Source of the DNA: Tolypeutes matacus
Taxonomy: Eukaryota > Chordata > Mammalia > Cingulata > Chlamyphoridae
Length of the DNA stretch: 64,000 nt
Assembly: GCA_026826555.1 (NCBI GenBank)
Contig: JAKSZT010054569.1
Location: 3,152,258-3,216,257, forward strand
Direction of reading: 5' to 3'
Shown: piece after piece, positions 1-12,615 of the stretch
Numbering within the stretch: position 1 is the stretch's first letter
Layout: each line of letters begins with the position of its first letter
Notes under the pieces: model-generated
Databases searched by the model: none
The model's input: only the letters and a program-made list of their open reading frames with translations
Told to the model about the DNA's origin: nothing
Made by a program: the position numbers and the translations under genes

Positions 1-1450
1 AATCCATTCAAGGAGATGAAGGGAATTATGCATAAAGAGATAAAGGATACTAAGAAGGCAATGTGTGAGTATAAAGAAGAATTTGAAAGTATAGAAAGAA
101 ACAGAAATCATAGGAACGAAAGGCACAATAGTAGAGATTAAAAATACATGAGTGGTGGGAGTGACATCATCAACATTGTGACAAAAGACATTCACTGAAA
201 AGCATCCTAAGAGATTTTAGCAAATAAAAGGACAAATCTCACTTGCTTACAACTCTAGAAGATGGCAGAGACTGGAGAAGGACTCCACAAACACTGAATT
301 GAAGAAACAGAAAAATCTCAGGAGAACTCCACCCCAGACACTGGTAGTTCTCATTCCTTTCCCCCTCACTCGGTCACACACAGCTTGTGAATCACACAGA
401 GGCATCATGGGCTGGGTCCCTCCCACTGAGGACTGAGACTATAGAGTGATCACAGCAGCAAGTTAGAACTCCTTGCATATCCAGGCTCAGGGACCTAAGT
501 CTTCAGAGACCCAGGATGGAACATAAGCCTCTGAGGAGTGCTGCATACAAAAGGGCTTTCAGGGAAGGGGATGGTCATGGAAGAGAGAAACTGTGATATA
601 AAGGCTGGTAAGAACGATTGTGAGCTTACTCAATTCAGTTTCAGTTGGCTGAACACCTAAGGCCAAGAGGATTTTTCTGAAGTGATCCACCTTTCTGGTT
701 TGACCCCATCTGGCTCCCTGGGGCAGGATACCCTAATGGGGTCAAATAGGGGGAGCCTGACAGGAAAAAAGGGGGCTAAACTGAACTGCTGTAAGACAGA
801 ATAGGCCCCAAGACTGAAAAGTTTAAGGAAAACGTGACACTGAGTAAGGGAGAGAATTTAAACAAATCATAGGAGTTAGGTAGAAAAGTTCACAAAAACA
901 AACAGAAGAGATCAAGATTTCCTGAGAAGGAACAAAGGAAGTGAAACAAGTGCACAAAAGTGCAGTCTTTAAAATTGCACTGCATTTCCAGGGCAAGAAT
1001 CAGATTAAAACAGAGCTGAGAAAAATCTGAACAGTTAAATACAGGCTGTTCTAAAGGACTAGAATAAGTTAGACCAAGCATCAAGGAAGAGTTTTAACAC
1101 AAAGACAATCGACAATAAAACCCTAAACAAGAGGGAGAAAATGACCTTCTGGGTTAATTCAACAGGATAATCAGATGCCTAGATATCAGCAAAAAGTTAC
1201 AAGTCATACTAAGAAAGAGGAAGATATGGCTCATCAAGGGAACAAATTAAAATGTCAGGGGAGACTCAGAAGTTGAAAAAAAATAATCAAAGATGTTGAA
1301 ACAAATCTAAATCAATTCAAAGAAATGAAGGAAAATATGCATAAAGAGGTAAAGGATATTAAGAAGACAATTGTGAGCATAAAGAAGAAACAGAAATTAT
1401 AGGGATGGAAGGCACAATAGTAGATATTAAAAATACACTAGACTGAGAAT
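1..1450 (+). mobile_element. LINE-1 5' regions, two in tandem
   Basis: 1-150 is L1 ORF1 coiled-coil sequence ('attcaaggagatgaaggg', 'ggcacaatagtagagatt'). 160-1450 is a separate L1 5'UTR (with an AAGATGGCAG YY1-like core near 261) that leads into the same ORF1 part at 1310-1440. Both are in the same orientation. Frames are closed. Neither reaches ORF2, which is replaced by unrelated sequence after 1440. Confidence 0.75.
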
Positions 1451-1657
1451 ATTCTCACTGTCCTGATTTTGTGATAATCAGGGTAGGCTAAACATTCACT
1501 ATATTAGAAACCTTGCATGTGTACCCAGACCTAGTTTTTCTCCCTAGGTCTGTGTTTAGAATGCTGTGATAAACTAAACCTGATTTGTTATATGACCATC
1601 CTGTATGGAAAAAGGCTGTAACTTTGGGTATCTTTGGTCAACCTTTAGAGATATAGC

Positions 1658-2062
1658 AGGGGGACAGATGTGGCTTGGGTAGTTGGGCATCCGTCTCCCA
1701 TATGGAGGTTCCTGGGTTCGACCCCTGGGACCTCCTGGTAAAAATTAAAAAAAGAAAAATATGGAAGGCGAGTGAGCCACCAGGCCCCATAAGCCACGCA
1801 GCAAGATGATGACATAACAGGAGTACACAAGGGAGAGCCAAGACGAGATGCACCGAAAAACCAGGAACTAAGGTGGCGCAGGTGGTAGGATGCCTCTCTC
1901 CCACATCGGAGATTCCGAGGATCGAATCTCAGTGAAGATAGAAGGATGAGAAGAGAGTGCAGGAAATGGACACAGAGAGTTGCCCAGCAAATGGACACAG
2001 AAACAGCAAAAATGGGGGGGGGGGTTGTAAAAATGGATAAAAATAAATAAATCCTTAAAAAA
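1658..2062 (+). mobile_element. Dimeric tRNA-like SINE, about 400 bp
   Basis: It has the same two-monomer order as 13485-13895: 'gggttcgacccctgggacc' in the first unit, 'aaggtggcgcaggtggtagg' and 'ggatcgaatctc' in the second, then a GACACAGA part. It ends near a G-run at 2016-2025. It carries more changes than the other copy. Confidence 0.82.
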
Positions 2063-2300
2063 TGTATAGGGGAGGAAGATACGGACTATAGTTAGTAGTA
2101 ATAGTTTGACGATGCTCTTTCATGATTTATTAACAAATGTTTCGCAACAATGCAGGGTGTTTGTGGGGGGGTGATGTGTGGGAGCCCTGTATGATGTTAT
2201 GCATGTTTGTTTTGTAAGATCACGATGTTTACTGAACACTTACAGTTTATGTATGTTCATGTGTGAATGATATACTTTAATAAATTGTTTTTAAAAAAAG
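2063..2300 (+). mobile_element. LINE-1 3' end fragment
   Basis: The segment 'ggactatagttagtag', 'gggagccctgtatgatg' and the closing 'tactttaataaattg' matches the L1 3'UTR type seen in reverse at 61858-62060. It directly follows the dimeric SINE. Confidence 0.6.
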
Positions 2301-3689
2301 AGTAAATGGAGGGGGAAAAAGAAACAGAAAAAAATGGGATAAATAGAAAGTATATAACAAGATGATAGAAAAAATCCAAATATATAAGCAATAAGACTAT
2401 TATTCAGCAGTGAACTACAGCTACATGTATCAATATAAATGAATCTCTAAACCATAACATTATAAATGAAAGAAGGAAGTCAGAGAAGAATACATATAAT
2501 GATTCTTTTATATAAAGCTCAAAACCAAAGAATATATTGTCTATAGATATATACATGGAAAAAAAAGAAAAGAAAATACCTCTGGAAGGGAGGGAGCTCT
2601 GATTGGGAAAGTGTCCACTGGGAGTTTCTAAGGTTCTGGCAAATGTTCTATTAAGTTGAGTCACGAATATTTGTCTTACTTTTATTCTTTTCTATACATA
2701 CACACATATACATATATACATTCCATACACTCTTGTACATATCTCACATTACAAATTTTAAAAGGCATAGAAAAATGTATATAATACACTTCTATTTTAT
2801 GTAACACACACAGGGTGGTTCATATACAGAAAATTATTTTTCAACAGATATACATGAATATGTTAACTATTATACTTAAGGAGGGAGATCAAGGTTCTGA
2901 GATAGGAGGAAGACTTCTTTTAATTGTATTTTCTCTGCTGACTAACTGTAATATGGAAAATCTATAATGCACAATGGTACTATATTAGGAATATAACATG
3001 ATTCTACTTGTACATTAGGAATGTTTCAGGTTCCATGTGATGAAATATTTATATTGTATACATGCAAGTTATCTTCTAAGTTTGAAATATCCATATTTCC
3101 TTGGAGCAAAATCCATTTTTTTTGCATAATAGTTATATTTATTCAAATAAAGAATTAAGAACCTTATATGTTAGCCTCTGAAGGATACAAAAAGAGAATA
3201 TACATGTTCCTCACTCTTAAGAAGCCTAGAGTCAAGTAGAGAAGGCAATGAAGAATAAACAAATAACTGTAAGAGAATATGGAAGACTGATAAGAGGTTC
3301 AGAGTTTCATAAAAACATTTAGAAAGAAAAAGAACTTGAGCTTTAGAACTGTGACTGAGAAAATACTTAATGAGAGAATAACTGTTAAGTCAGGCTTAAC
3401 AAAAAGCATTAATTATTAGACATAAAATGGAAATGATACTTCATGTTATTTTTAATTGGAGCTTATAGAAATCTAACATGCAATGCAACTTACATACTAT
3501 TATGCAGTGTAAGCTAACATAGTGCTTTACTGGTAATTATTTTACACAACAAGTGAAACAAATATAATTTCAGCCATCTAGTAAGATTTATACTAAAGCT
3601 TCTTTTGGTTTGTTTTTAATTCTCAGGTGAGGGAAAAACCTACAGTACATCAACATAGAGATAAAATATAAAACTAATAGGTATGTAAA

Positions 3690-3920
3690 CAGTTTAGTGA
3701 TCAATGGCTAAGACTTTGGCATCAAACATGAGTTTGTGTACCAGTTCTGTGGCTTACTAACTTTTGTGATCTTAGAAATGAGTAATCTCCCTAAGTCTCA
3801 GGTTCCTCATCTGTAAACTTGGAATAATAATAAAATGTATCTCATAGGAAATATGAAATGAGTTAATGCATATAGAACATTTTTCTGGTGCCCTGCAAAT
3901 AACAATCAATAAATATTAGC
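3690..3920 (+). repeat. MIR SINE
   Basis: The order 'gtttgtgtaccagttctgtg', 'ctcaggttcctcatctgt', 'catataga', 'caatcaataaatattagc' follows MIR from middle to 3' end. Degenerate. Confidence 0.7.
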
Positions 3921-4312
3921 TAATAATATTATATTCCCCAAATTATATTTCACCAAATTTTATATTTACAGACTATTGAGCTCATTTTTTCCCCCTATGT
4001 ACTGGGAAATGTGCCCTGAATACATGGAGAGATCAGTTTTTTCTATTTCTCTAATAACTTTTTGATTCTGAATTAAAAACACTGAGTAAAAATTTTTCTT
4101 CTGTGCTGATACCTATTGTGGCATTCAACTGAAATATTTTAAAGTGTAGTTCCCTAGTTAAGTACTTAAAATTACAATCAAACATTCCCAATTAGAGCAT
4201 TATACCAGGTACAGGGTAGACAAGGTATAATACAGCATGTTCTTAAATTAGTGATTCTAGCAAAATTCTGGTTTAGAGATGGGAAAACCAAGCCATTAAA
4301 ACCATTTCACAG

Positions 4313-4571
4313 TGGGAGGTGTGGGGAGTGGGCAAATGGGAATCCCTATATTTTTTGTGTAACATTTATGTAATCTGAGTATCTTTTAAAAAATTAAAAA
4401 AAAAAAAAGATTAAAAAAATATTGTGTAATATATTGACTCAAAACTATTTTATATGTATCCAGTATATTTAATTGAGAAATGTATGTACTTATTCATCTG
4501 TATTTACTTTTTAGTTTTTAATTGTTTATAATTTCAATTATTAAATGTGCAAAATAAAGTTAAAAAAATAA
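4313..4571 (+). mobile_element. 5'-truncated LINE-1 3' end, TSD-flanked
   Basis: About 260 bases of the same 3'UTR as the full-length L1 at 39007-39187 ('tttaattgagaaatgtat', 'aaaataaagtta') are preceded by an A-rich stretch. The exact duplication AAACCATTTCACAG lies at 4299-4312 and 4572-4585 (give or take a base). Confidence 0.85.
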
Positions 4572-4870
4572 ACCATTTCACAGATCACAAAGCTAATATG
4601 AACTAATATAACATCAATGGAAGAACTGGGAAACACTCTATATTCTTTGTCACAGTCCAGTGTATTCAGTGAAATGGTCAGTGGAAACTAAATATATCGA
4701 GTATGAATAACTTCTTACATTATAGACATAAATCCACAAAGAATATTTCTAGAGTATTTTCCACAAGCTGTTCAATGTAAAAGGCCAATGATGATTACAA
4801 TTTTCACTATACATTAACTGGAAATTTCAACAAGAATACTCAGACTTTAAAAAATATCTAAGTCTAATGT

Positions 4871-5060
4871 CTTTTTTTTTTTTTTTTAAAGATTTTATTT
4901 ATTTATTCATTTATCCCCCCCTTGCTGCTTGTGCTCGCTGGGTCAGCTAACCACGCCGTGCGGGCGGGCTTGCCTTCACCAGGAGGCCCAGGGAACCGAA
5001 CCCGGGGCCTCCCATATGGTAAACGGGAGCCCCACTGATTGAGCCACAGCCGCTTCCCGG
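4871..5060 (-). mobile_element. tRNA-derived SINE (DAS-like), TSD-flanked
   Basis: A full element with head at 5060 and tail at 4871-4900. The exact duplication AGTCTAATGT lies at 4861-4870 and 5061-5070. Its body is nearly identical to 12170-12358 and close to 45898-46072. Confidence 0.92.
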
Positions 5061-5074
5061 AGTCTAATGTATTG

Positions 5075-5542
5075 ATTAAATTACCTGCTAAGATTAGCGC
5101 TTTGATTCGACCATGTCAGTAGGTCATGACAGAGATTGAGTCCCTGCACCCCTGGTGGGCCAATATAAAGGGACACTCACTCCAAAAGACACATGGAAGA
5201 GGAGAGAAATTTTTCAGTTTGATCCTGGAGCCCTGAGAAGACATGAGCCATTCGCCTGATAGTTTGCAGATGAAGAGAACAGAGCAGCAGAGCAGCTAAG
5301 AAGGCCAAGAAAGAAACAAGCCCTATGCCAGAGACTGATATAGGAAGCCCTGAGAGACCAGGCAGAGATTGCCCACCATCTTGCTTCAACACATGGCAAC
5401 TGATTCTGGTGAGAAAGGAGCCTTGAGTTGGACTCTTTAGGGCCTTGCAACTCTAAGCTTTTACCCCAAATAAATACCCTTTACAAAAGCCAACAGATTT
5501 CTGGTACTTTGTATCAGCACCCCTTTGGCAGACTAATACAAC
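5075..5542 (+). mobile_element. LTR-like interspersed repeat, copy 1
   Basis: This is the same family as 29060-29642. It ends with 'accccaaataaataccc', 'aaagccaacagatttctgg' and 'cagactaatacaa'. The AATAAA and the terminal 'actaatac' resemble MaLR-type LTRs, but the interior does not match one I know. Non-coding. Confidence 0.6.
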
Positions 5543-5689
5543 CTCATCTCCCAAAACAGAGATTATCTACAAATGCAAGTAAGGCAGTTCCATCAATTTG
5601 CCCTATGAGATCTAAGCTTCCTCTCAGTCAGAAGCAGAATGGGCATCATCATCCTAAAATCCTCAAAACTGAGGAATGAACAAACATAA

Positions 5690-6130
5690 GGGGGGAATGT
5701 AACTATGGACCAAAGTAGACTTATTATTCTAGTAATGGAAGGACTTGTAACATTGATATAAAGATAGTGGTCACCAGAGGTTCTGCGGGGAGGGAAAGGG
5801 AAGAATAGGTATAACATGGGGTATTTGGGGACATTGGAATTGTTCTGCATGATATTGACAAATACAGACCATTATATATTTTGTTAAAACCTATAAAATT
5901 GTGCAAAGTGTAAACCATAATGTAAACTACAGACCATGGTTAGCAGCAATGCTTCAATATATGTTCATCAATTGTAACAAATGTACTACATTAACTAAAG
6001 ATGTTATTAATAGGGAAAAGGTGAGAGGGGGAAGGGTGGGATATATGAGAGTCCCCTATATTTTCGATGTGACTTTTCTGTAATCTAAAACTTCTTTAAG
6101 AATAAAGAAAAAAAGAAAAACCATTACTAC
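5690..6130 (+). mobile_element. LINE-1 3' end fragment
   Basis: It contains 'ggaattgttctgcatgat', 'atcaattgtaacaaatgt' and 'gtcccctatattttcgatg', an L1 3'UTR type, and ends near an A-rich stretch. Its 5' side touches the LTR-like repeat. A second A/TA-rich tail follows at 6138-6167. Confidence 0.65.
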
Positions 6131-6453
6131 TAACTATGAAAAAAAAAAAAAAAAATATATATATATCCAAAAGAAGAGAATCTGGGATAAACTACATGGG
6201 AGCACTCTGAAGAATGTAAAAGCCACAACACAAACACAAGTGAATATCAAATAATATATCTTAAGGATATAGCATAAGGGCAGTGAAAAGAACATAAAAA
6301 TAGCCTATTAAAAAGTAAAGATTGTAAAGCTTTATTACAGAAAGGTCTATTCAAATATATACATGAGGTTTTGAATATCCTGTTTTAAATAATGTAACAT
6401 ATACATATTATAAATGACCACCATAAAAATCACTTAGTAGAAAGCATACTTAC

Positions 6454-6539
6454 AGAGCAATAAAGAAATTTATCCTGGTGTGCTCATTTATAGTAAATTT
6501 AGCCCTCTTGAAATAAACAAAGGTCATAGCCAAAAGATA
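6454..6539 (-). CDS. SPDYA: SPDYA exon 4 (residues 98-125)
   Basis: This 86-bp exon has acceptor TTTCCCTATAG and donor GTAAGT. It encodes YLLAMTFVYFKRA, then KFTINEHTRINFFIA, and the first two bases of a Leu codon. This is the RINGO box helix with the hydrophobic FVYFKRA motif. The frame is intact and follows exon 3 exactly. It is the last SPDYA exon in the window. Confidence 0.95.
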
Positions 6540-8430
6540 CTATAGGGAAAAAAGTTTAAAAATTAATATTAATGTTTTCTGTCACAAGTAAAACTACTTT
6601 AACAGAGCTAATTTTAAAAATTTCTGATAAATAATGAACTAAAACATATTTGTTTATCCTTATCAGGGAATTTCCCATTTGAGTATTTATTTTTTGGTTT
6701 CCTATAATTAGTTCAGTGAGAAATACTTCTTGACCATTTATCATGATTAAAATTATAACTAGAATGAACTTCTAAATCTTGTCAATACTTTTTAAACTAA
6801 AAACTCAATTTTTTCCTAACTTTAATTTCAGATCCAAAGAGAAATTGGAATAACAGTAAAATGTTATTTTTACTGTTCACCTAGATTCTCAAATTGTGAA
6901 TATTTTGCCACATTTGTTTCATATTCGTGCTTGTATGTGTTTTTTTTCTGAACCCTTTGAGTTAGCTGATGACATATATACTCACTTTAAAAATAACCTT
7001 AATAAAATGATCTCTAGTCAGAAATTAGAATAAGATAGATCTATTTACATTGCAAAAAAAGTATTTTAATGCATTATTAGAAAGAAAGGGTCTAGCCCCA
7101 GGAAGACATTATGTCAGATTCTGTTCAGATTAAAAAGAAGCTATAATTTTGATATATTAGATTCTGTATCATAAAATGCACAGTCAATCCATTTTTACAG
7201 GATTAGCCACAATGGTGATTCGGAGTTTTCAGGGTTAGTTTCAATAGAGGATTCTTGAAATAATGTTAAGAGACTGTACCCCTGGTTAGCTAGTTTTCAA
7301 ATACTGCCCCCTGCTGTCCAACAACTTTAATTACTATAATGCACTTGGGCTCAAAATTGTTTTTCAGAAACTTTTAAAAACTCCACATGGATGAAATATT
7401 CGATATTAAGCCATTACTGTTAATTTTTAAGCACTAGTGACATTGTAATTATGTTTAAAATATTCCTTATCTTCTAGAGATACATTATATTTATGAGTAA
7501 AATGTTAGGATTTCTAGGATTTTCCTTAAAATAATTCAGTACTGCAAAGAGGAGTTAGAAGAAACAAGAATGACCACGACCTGATTATTGTTACAGCTCG
7601 ATGATAGGCAAATGGAATTTCTTCATTTCTCTCTACTTTGGAATTGTGTGTTTGAAATTTTCCAAAATTAAAAATTGAAAGAAAAAAAAAAAACCTTTTC
7701 AATTTTTTTGTCATCTTAAACTTGAAATAAAAATTTCACATCAATATTAACTTGTGGGTGTTTAATCACAGCGAGCCTTACTTTCATTCCCTTGTCTGTT
7801 GGTTGTCACACTGACAATCTTAAGTGGTTTGTAAGGTAATGCTGAATTTTCTAGTATGAAAATGGCACTTACAAAGCTGAAATATTGAATGTTCAGCTAA
7901 ATATTAAAGAGCATAGAAATATCACTGCTCCTAGTATGTAAGTTAGTAGCATGACTTTTTAAAAATGAAATATTGATTCCTAAATAAAGATCATGTTAAA
8001 CTAATCTTACCCTATGTGATTACTGGGATTTATTTGATCTAAATTACTTATAAAAATATTAAAATGTGCAACTGCCCTTATGGAGTCAATCTCAGAATAT
8101 TCTTTCTCGACAGTCTCATAAAATGGTAATATTTCTCACCAAAAATTATTAAGTCTATACTGCTTCTTGTTTTCAATCAAACATTAAAAAATGGGTGTAA
8201 GTTCATTTAAATCTAATCAATATTTTACAATTTTTCAAGTACAGAATGGACCCATGGTATATGCTAATTCCAAAAACTAATGTGTAAAGATTTGGGTTCA
8301 AAGGGGCAATTCAGGTTAGTTCTTTTCCTGTCCTTACTAAGATAAAACAATCTTGCAAAGTCTCATTAACGTTCTAATGGTCTAGTAACATAATAATGCT
8401 GGTGAACGATTACACTGTTACCAAATTTAC
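6540..8430 (-). other. SPDYA intron 3
   Basis: This 1.9-kb AT-rich intron shows no clear repeat. A CTCF-like core (CTGCCCCCTGCTGTCC) is at 7304-7319. No gene is seen. Confidence 0.65.
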
Positions 8431-8489
8431 CTTGTCTGCAATTTTACAGCAGCAGTCCATCCACAAGAAATCTTGAATTAAATCGTCAT
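8431..8489 (-). CDS. SPDYA: SPDYA exon 3 (residues 78-97)
   Basis: This 59-bp exon has acceptor TTCTGTTGTAG and donor GTAAAT. With the last base of exon 2 it encodes the 20 residues DDDLIQDFLWMDCCCKIADK, the first helix of the Speedy/RINGO box that packs on the CDK. It ends at a codon boundary. The exon is too short to appear as an open reading frame and was identified from the motif and splice sites. Confidence 0.95.
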
Positions 8490-10718
8490 CTACAACAGAA
8501 GATAACTATGACTTGTCTTTTAAAAATACGTTTCCTTTTGAAGAATTAATTTCCACATAAGATTATAAATGATGCTTAGAAACCAAACAAAAATGGCTGA
8601 ACCAGTGTTGTCTGCAGTGTAGTTTCAGTTCTTTGGTGTGTTCACCATTAAAAGCATTGTACAAAAAGGGCCACTGCCTTATCCTTTGTCCTCCCACCTG
8701 ATATGCCTTATATCTGGTCTGGATTGGAAGGGGGAGTGGTTTAGTGAATATTCAATAGCACTTTGAGAAATGTATCTTGGGTAGCACTAGACTAGCTCTT
8801 CATTCCTTTCCAAAATCAATCTTTAACAAGTGGAAATGAAATCTGATAAAAGATAATTCATTTTTCGAGCAATAATGACTTAATGAATACTTTGTTTACT
8901 AAATATGTTTTACTTTTTCTACTCCTTTCTTCCTTTAGGTTCCAGAGTATTTTTAGTTTTGGATTCTTCTTCTCTTTTCCTATTTGTTTCTGTACCACTT
9001 GTCTATTATTCAAATACATATGAAAATGTTTATGTATAAAAGTTCATAATTCATTATTTATAACACTTAATTTTAGAAAAACTGAGTATCTAGCAAAAAT
9101 ATCAACAAACAAAAACACTGTTTGAAAACAACAACCAAAAGGTAGGTTGAAAATATTTATTTCAATTTTAAAGCGTTCAAAATATATAATCCTCCAATAT
9201 ATCGGTAATTGTTAGAATATAATCTGGAAAAATCTGCTTTTTTCCATCTCCTCCCTTCATTTTAAGTTAAGTAACAAGGCAAAACTTTTTTCTAAAAAAA
9301 AAAACAAATCAATAGCATAACTTCTTTAATATTCATTTTTATGTCCTAGAAAAATCAACCTAGTCAAATAAATAAATAAACGGAAAGTTTCAAAAATAGT
9401 ACTGATTGTTGGAGAATAATCAATATCTGCCATGTTAATTCCATTACCATTTCTTAATCGACCTAAAATGGTAAAGCCAAGCATTTTCTTATTTCTAATG
9501 ATCAGTTATGGGTACTAAAAAAGTCTTTGGGTAATAATTTTGTTCTACCTTTAATAAAGAGAGGGAACTTGTATTAGCATTCTAGATCTGAAGAGTTTTA
9601 TCTTTATCTCAGTGTTTTCTACTTATATTCCTTCCATTTTTTTCTCCTTTTTTTTTTCTGACTTTAACCAGTTTGCCCTCTCCCATTTCTTTCTTTCTTT
9701 CTTTTTTTTTTTTTGAGATTTTTGGCCAGACTCTTGTCCCCAAATTTTCTTCTCTTATATCTACCTGATCTTTCCCTAAACACAAGGAAGTCTATCACCA
9801 GGCTGTGATACCTATTTGATTTGATTCATTCCCACAGGCATTTATTCACCATCTATCCTATCCCTTATTCTAATCAATTCTACTACTGTCACTGTATACC
9901 CTACTACCCTACCTAAAAAAAGAAAAAAATCCCTTCTTTTACCAGGCCAGAAATACTATAAAGAAGTTTCTTCTTGGCTATTTCTAAAGAAACTTATCAG
10001 CAAAGTAATATCATCTCATGATCTGTACAAATCCAAACTCAATTTCATTTCATGAGCATGATGACAAAAGATAGCTACTTTTAAACATTTCCAAGGTGAG
10101 TTATTCTAAAACTGCTGTAGGGTGACCAGCTTTCTGGTTTTGCAGTTTTAGCACTGAAAGTCCCAGGAAATCCCTCAGGTCCAGTCAAACTCGGTCAGTT
10201 GGCTCACCTAAGACTTTACGTAGTATTTTACTTTAGGTCAAACAAAACTCATTGTATGAACCTGAAATGCTCAGAATTTACATTGACACTTGTATCTAAG
10301 TAGTGTCAGAAGCTAGATTAGTCTGAATTTTTTTTTTTTTTTAAAGATTTTATTTATTTATTCATTTATTCCCCCCCTGCTGCTTGTGCTCGCCAGGTCA
10401 GCCAACCACGCCGCGCAGGCGGGCCCGCCCCCACCAGGAGGCCCCGGGAACCGAACCCCGGGCCTCCCACATGGCAAACGGGAGCCCCACTGATTGAGCC
10501 ACAGCCGCTTCCCAGATTAGTCTGAATTTTTAACCCCAAAACAAAGAAAAACCCAACTTAAAATACTAAGTGGAATAAAACTAAATTTGGTTGAAGATGG
10601 GAAATTAGACATAAAAAAGTAAAAGCATCCTCTTTATTATGAAAATGATAAAATAGAGCTTTACATTGTTATTTTTAAGTACTTTACAATCACCAGCATC
10701 ACAATACTTTAAACCTAC
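8490..10718 (-). other. SPDYA intron 2
   Basis: This 2.2-kb AT-rich intron contains one clear SINE (10331-10513) and a pyrimidine run at about 9640-9715. Nothing else is recognised. Confidence 0.7.
10331..10513 (-). mobile_element. tRNA-derived SINE (DAS-like), TSD-flanked
   Basis: The full element has head GGGAAGCGGCTGTGGCTCAA, B box and A/T tail. The exact duplication AGATTAGTCTGAATTT lies at 10315-10330 and 10514-10529. It belongs to the GCCAACCACGCC/GGGCCCGCCC subtype shared with 56804-56979. Confidence 0.92.
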
Positions 10719-10968
10719 CAAATAATTTAAAGAAAGCAGTCATTTCCTGACGCTGTATAACTAGACAAGGTCCTTTGGGGCGTTTAGACTTGTTATTATG
10801 TGCATTTTTTTCAGATGCTTGCCAACTATCTTTAAAAATAGGACGTTTCAGATTAATGGGTTTTTTAGGTTGATGTGATCTATTTGACCCTGATTTTACA
10901 TGAACTGTGACAGTAGGTGGTGTCTCACAACACATTTGATTGTGCCTCATTTTGGTTTCCCAAGATTC
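10719..10968 (-). CDS. SPDYA: SPDYA exon 2, with start codon (residues 1-77)
   Basis: Acceptor TATTTTTACAG precedes 18 bases of 5'UTR, then ATG at 10948-10950 in a fair context (AAAATGA). The coding part is 232 bases: 77 codons plus the first base of the next. It begins MRHNQMCCETPPTVT and ends CLVIQRQEMTAFFKLF, matching Speedy A. Donor GTAGGT sits at 10713-10718. The open frame runs a few codons into the intron. Most of this exon is the low-complexity, basic N-terminal region, and the RINGO box starts near its end. Several residues differ from the human protein as I recall it, as expected for this fast-evolving part. Confidence 0.95.
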
Positions 10969-11995
10969 CTGTAAAAATAAAACATATAATTATTTATTAC
11001 ACTCATTCATTTCTCTATAAAAACAATTAACAGATGACACTATAAGATGCAGTCATATGAATGTTACTGAACTTTCTATTAAAATATTATTTGTACAGTG
11101 AGACATAGACATGAAAAATTGCTTTTAGAATTCAGTGCTAGGAAAAGCTATGCTTCCTTTGGGAAATTGATATATCTCTTCTTCCTAAATAAGATGACTT
11201 ATGTAACAGATCATTTTGCTTTGGCTCCTTGGAAACTCAAAAATTAAAGCTAATTAAAGAAATTATGCTATTTGTGGTGGTTTTTTTCTGATAATTTTTT
11301 TGTATGTTAACATATTTTTATCATATGGTTGTTATATGCAACCACAAATTCTTAATAGAACAAGGCAAACTATTTCCTGAACTTAATTATTATTAATACC
11401 AGGCATTTTATTTAAAAAACCCTCTACAAGACACAATTTCTTATTGGTAAATTCCTTGATGTATTTAAAAATTCACTTATTCAACAAGCATTTATTAGTA
11501 TTTACTGAAAAGTTTTAAATAATTCTGGCAAAGACATGTGGTATATATGTTCTGAGGGATTCTCATAAGTTGGTCCCCCTAATTTTAAAAGTTTTGAGTG
11601 TATGACCATGCTATGTGAGGGGCTAATTATAAATGCATATTGAATGCACAGTGTTATTATTGAATAAAACCTGAAACAAAATTAATCCACCAATATTTAA
11701 CAATAAGCAAAATCATTACCATATTTGGTGGTATAATCTGTTCAGTTACTAACGTTAGTATTTCTTTTGCAGTCAAAGTATTTTTAGGGTAATGGGAAAA
11801 CAGAGGTATGAATAAGCAAAGCAGGGAACTACTCTAAGATCCTTCTGAGAACCTCTGAATCCATAACTCACAGTGACCCAGGCAGCTATGCCTCCCTTGA
11901 TGTTCAAGGAGTTAGGTACAGATTCTCCTTCCTGACCCTCAGAAACTTCTCTGCAGAAGGAATGGAAAATAAGATTGGATGTCCTGGGGCTAGAT

Positions 11996-12615
11996 CAGCG
12001 CTGTCCGATATAATGTGAGCTACATATGTAATTTTATGTTTTTTAAAAGCCACATTTAAAAAGTATAAATAATCAGGTGAAACTAATTTATTAATATATT
12101 CCTATTTCCAAAATATCGTTTTGATATGTAATTAATGTAAAAATTAACAACGAGAGATTTACACTTTTTTATTTTTTTAATTTTTTAAAAGATTTTATTT
12201 ATTTATTCATTTATCCCCCCCTTGCTGCTTGTGCTCGCTGGGTCAGCTAACCACGCCGTGCGGGCGGGCTTGCCTTCACCAGGAGGCCCTGGGAACCGAA
12301 CCCGGGGCCTCCCATATGGTAAACGGGAGCCCTACTGATTGAGCCACAGCCGCTTCCCAGATTTACACTTTTTATACTAGGTTTTTGAAATCTGGTGTGT
12401 ATTTTACACTTACAGCATATCTCTCAACTCAGATGCTAAATTTTCAACAAAATGAAATGCAGTCCTACCAAAATAGTGTAGTGTTTAAGGGAAAATATTT
12501 TACATTCTAGTTTTTAAATTTAAATGATATAAAATAAAAAATTAAATTCTTTAGTTGCAGCAGCCCCATTTCAATAGCCACATGTGGCTAGTGGCTACTG
12601 TGTTAGACCATACAA
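11996..12615. mobile_element. hAT-like DNA transposon, interrupted by a SINE
   Basis: It starts CAGCGCTGTCC and ends 'gtgttagaccatacaa', whose reverse is a degenerate copy of the start. An exact 8-bp duplication GGCTAGAT flanks it (11988-11995 and 12616-12623), the size produced by hAT transposases. Internal phrases 'agccacat' and 'ggtgtgtattttacactt' match an old human MER1-type element from memory. The SINE at 12170-12358 was inserted later. Confidence 0.85.
12170..12358 (-). mobile_element. tRNA-derived SINE (DAS-like), nested in hAT element
   Basis: It has the same structure as the SINE at 4871-5060, and the two bodies are nearly identical. The duplication AGATTTACACTTTTT flanks it (12155-12169 and 12359-12373). 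The tail faces lower coordinates. The nesting shows that it is younger than the transposon. Confidence 0.92.

Noticed and set aside
1..6453. SPDYA exon 5 and later
   Set aside because: I found no sequence encoding the acidic EEDEEE or FPWALGKNWR parts of the RINGO box. The stretch is nearly all repeats.
10699..10718. Extension of the SPDYA exon 2 frame (GRFKVL and stop)
   Set aside because: It starts at a strong donor GTAGGT, and the normal protein continues in exon 3 at 8489.
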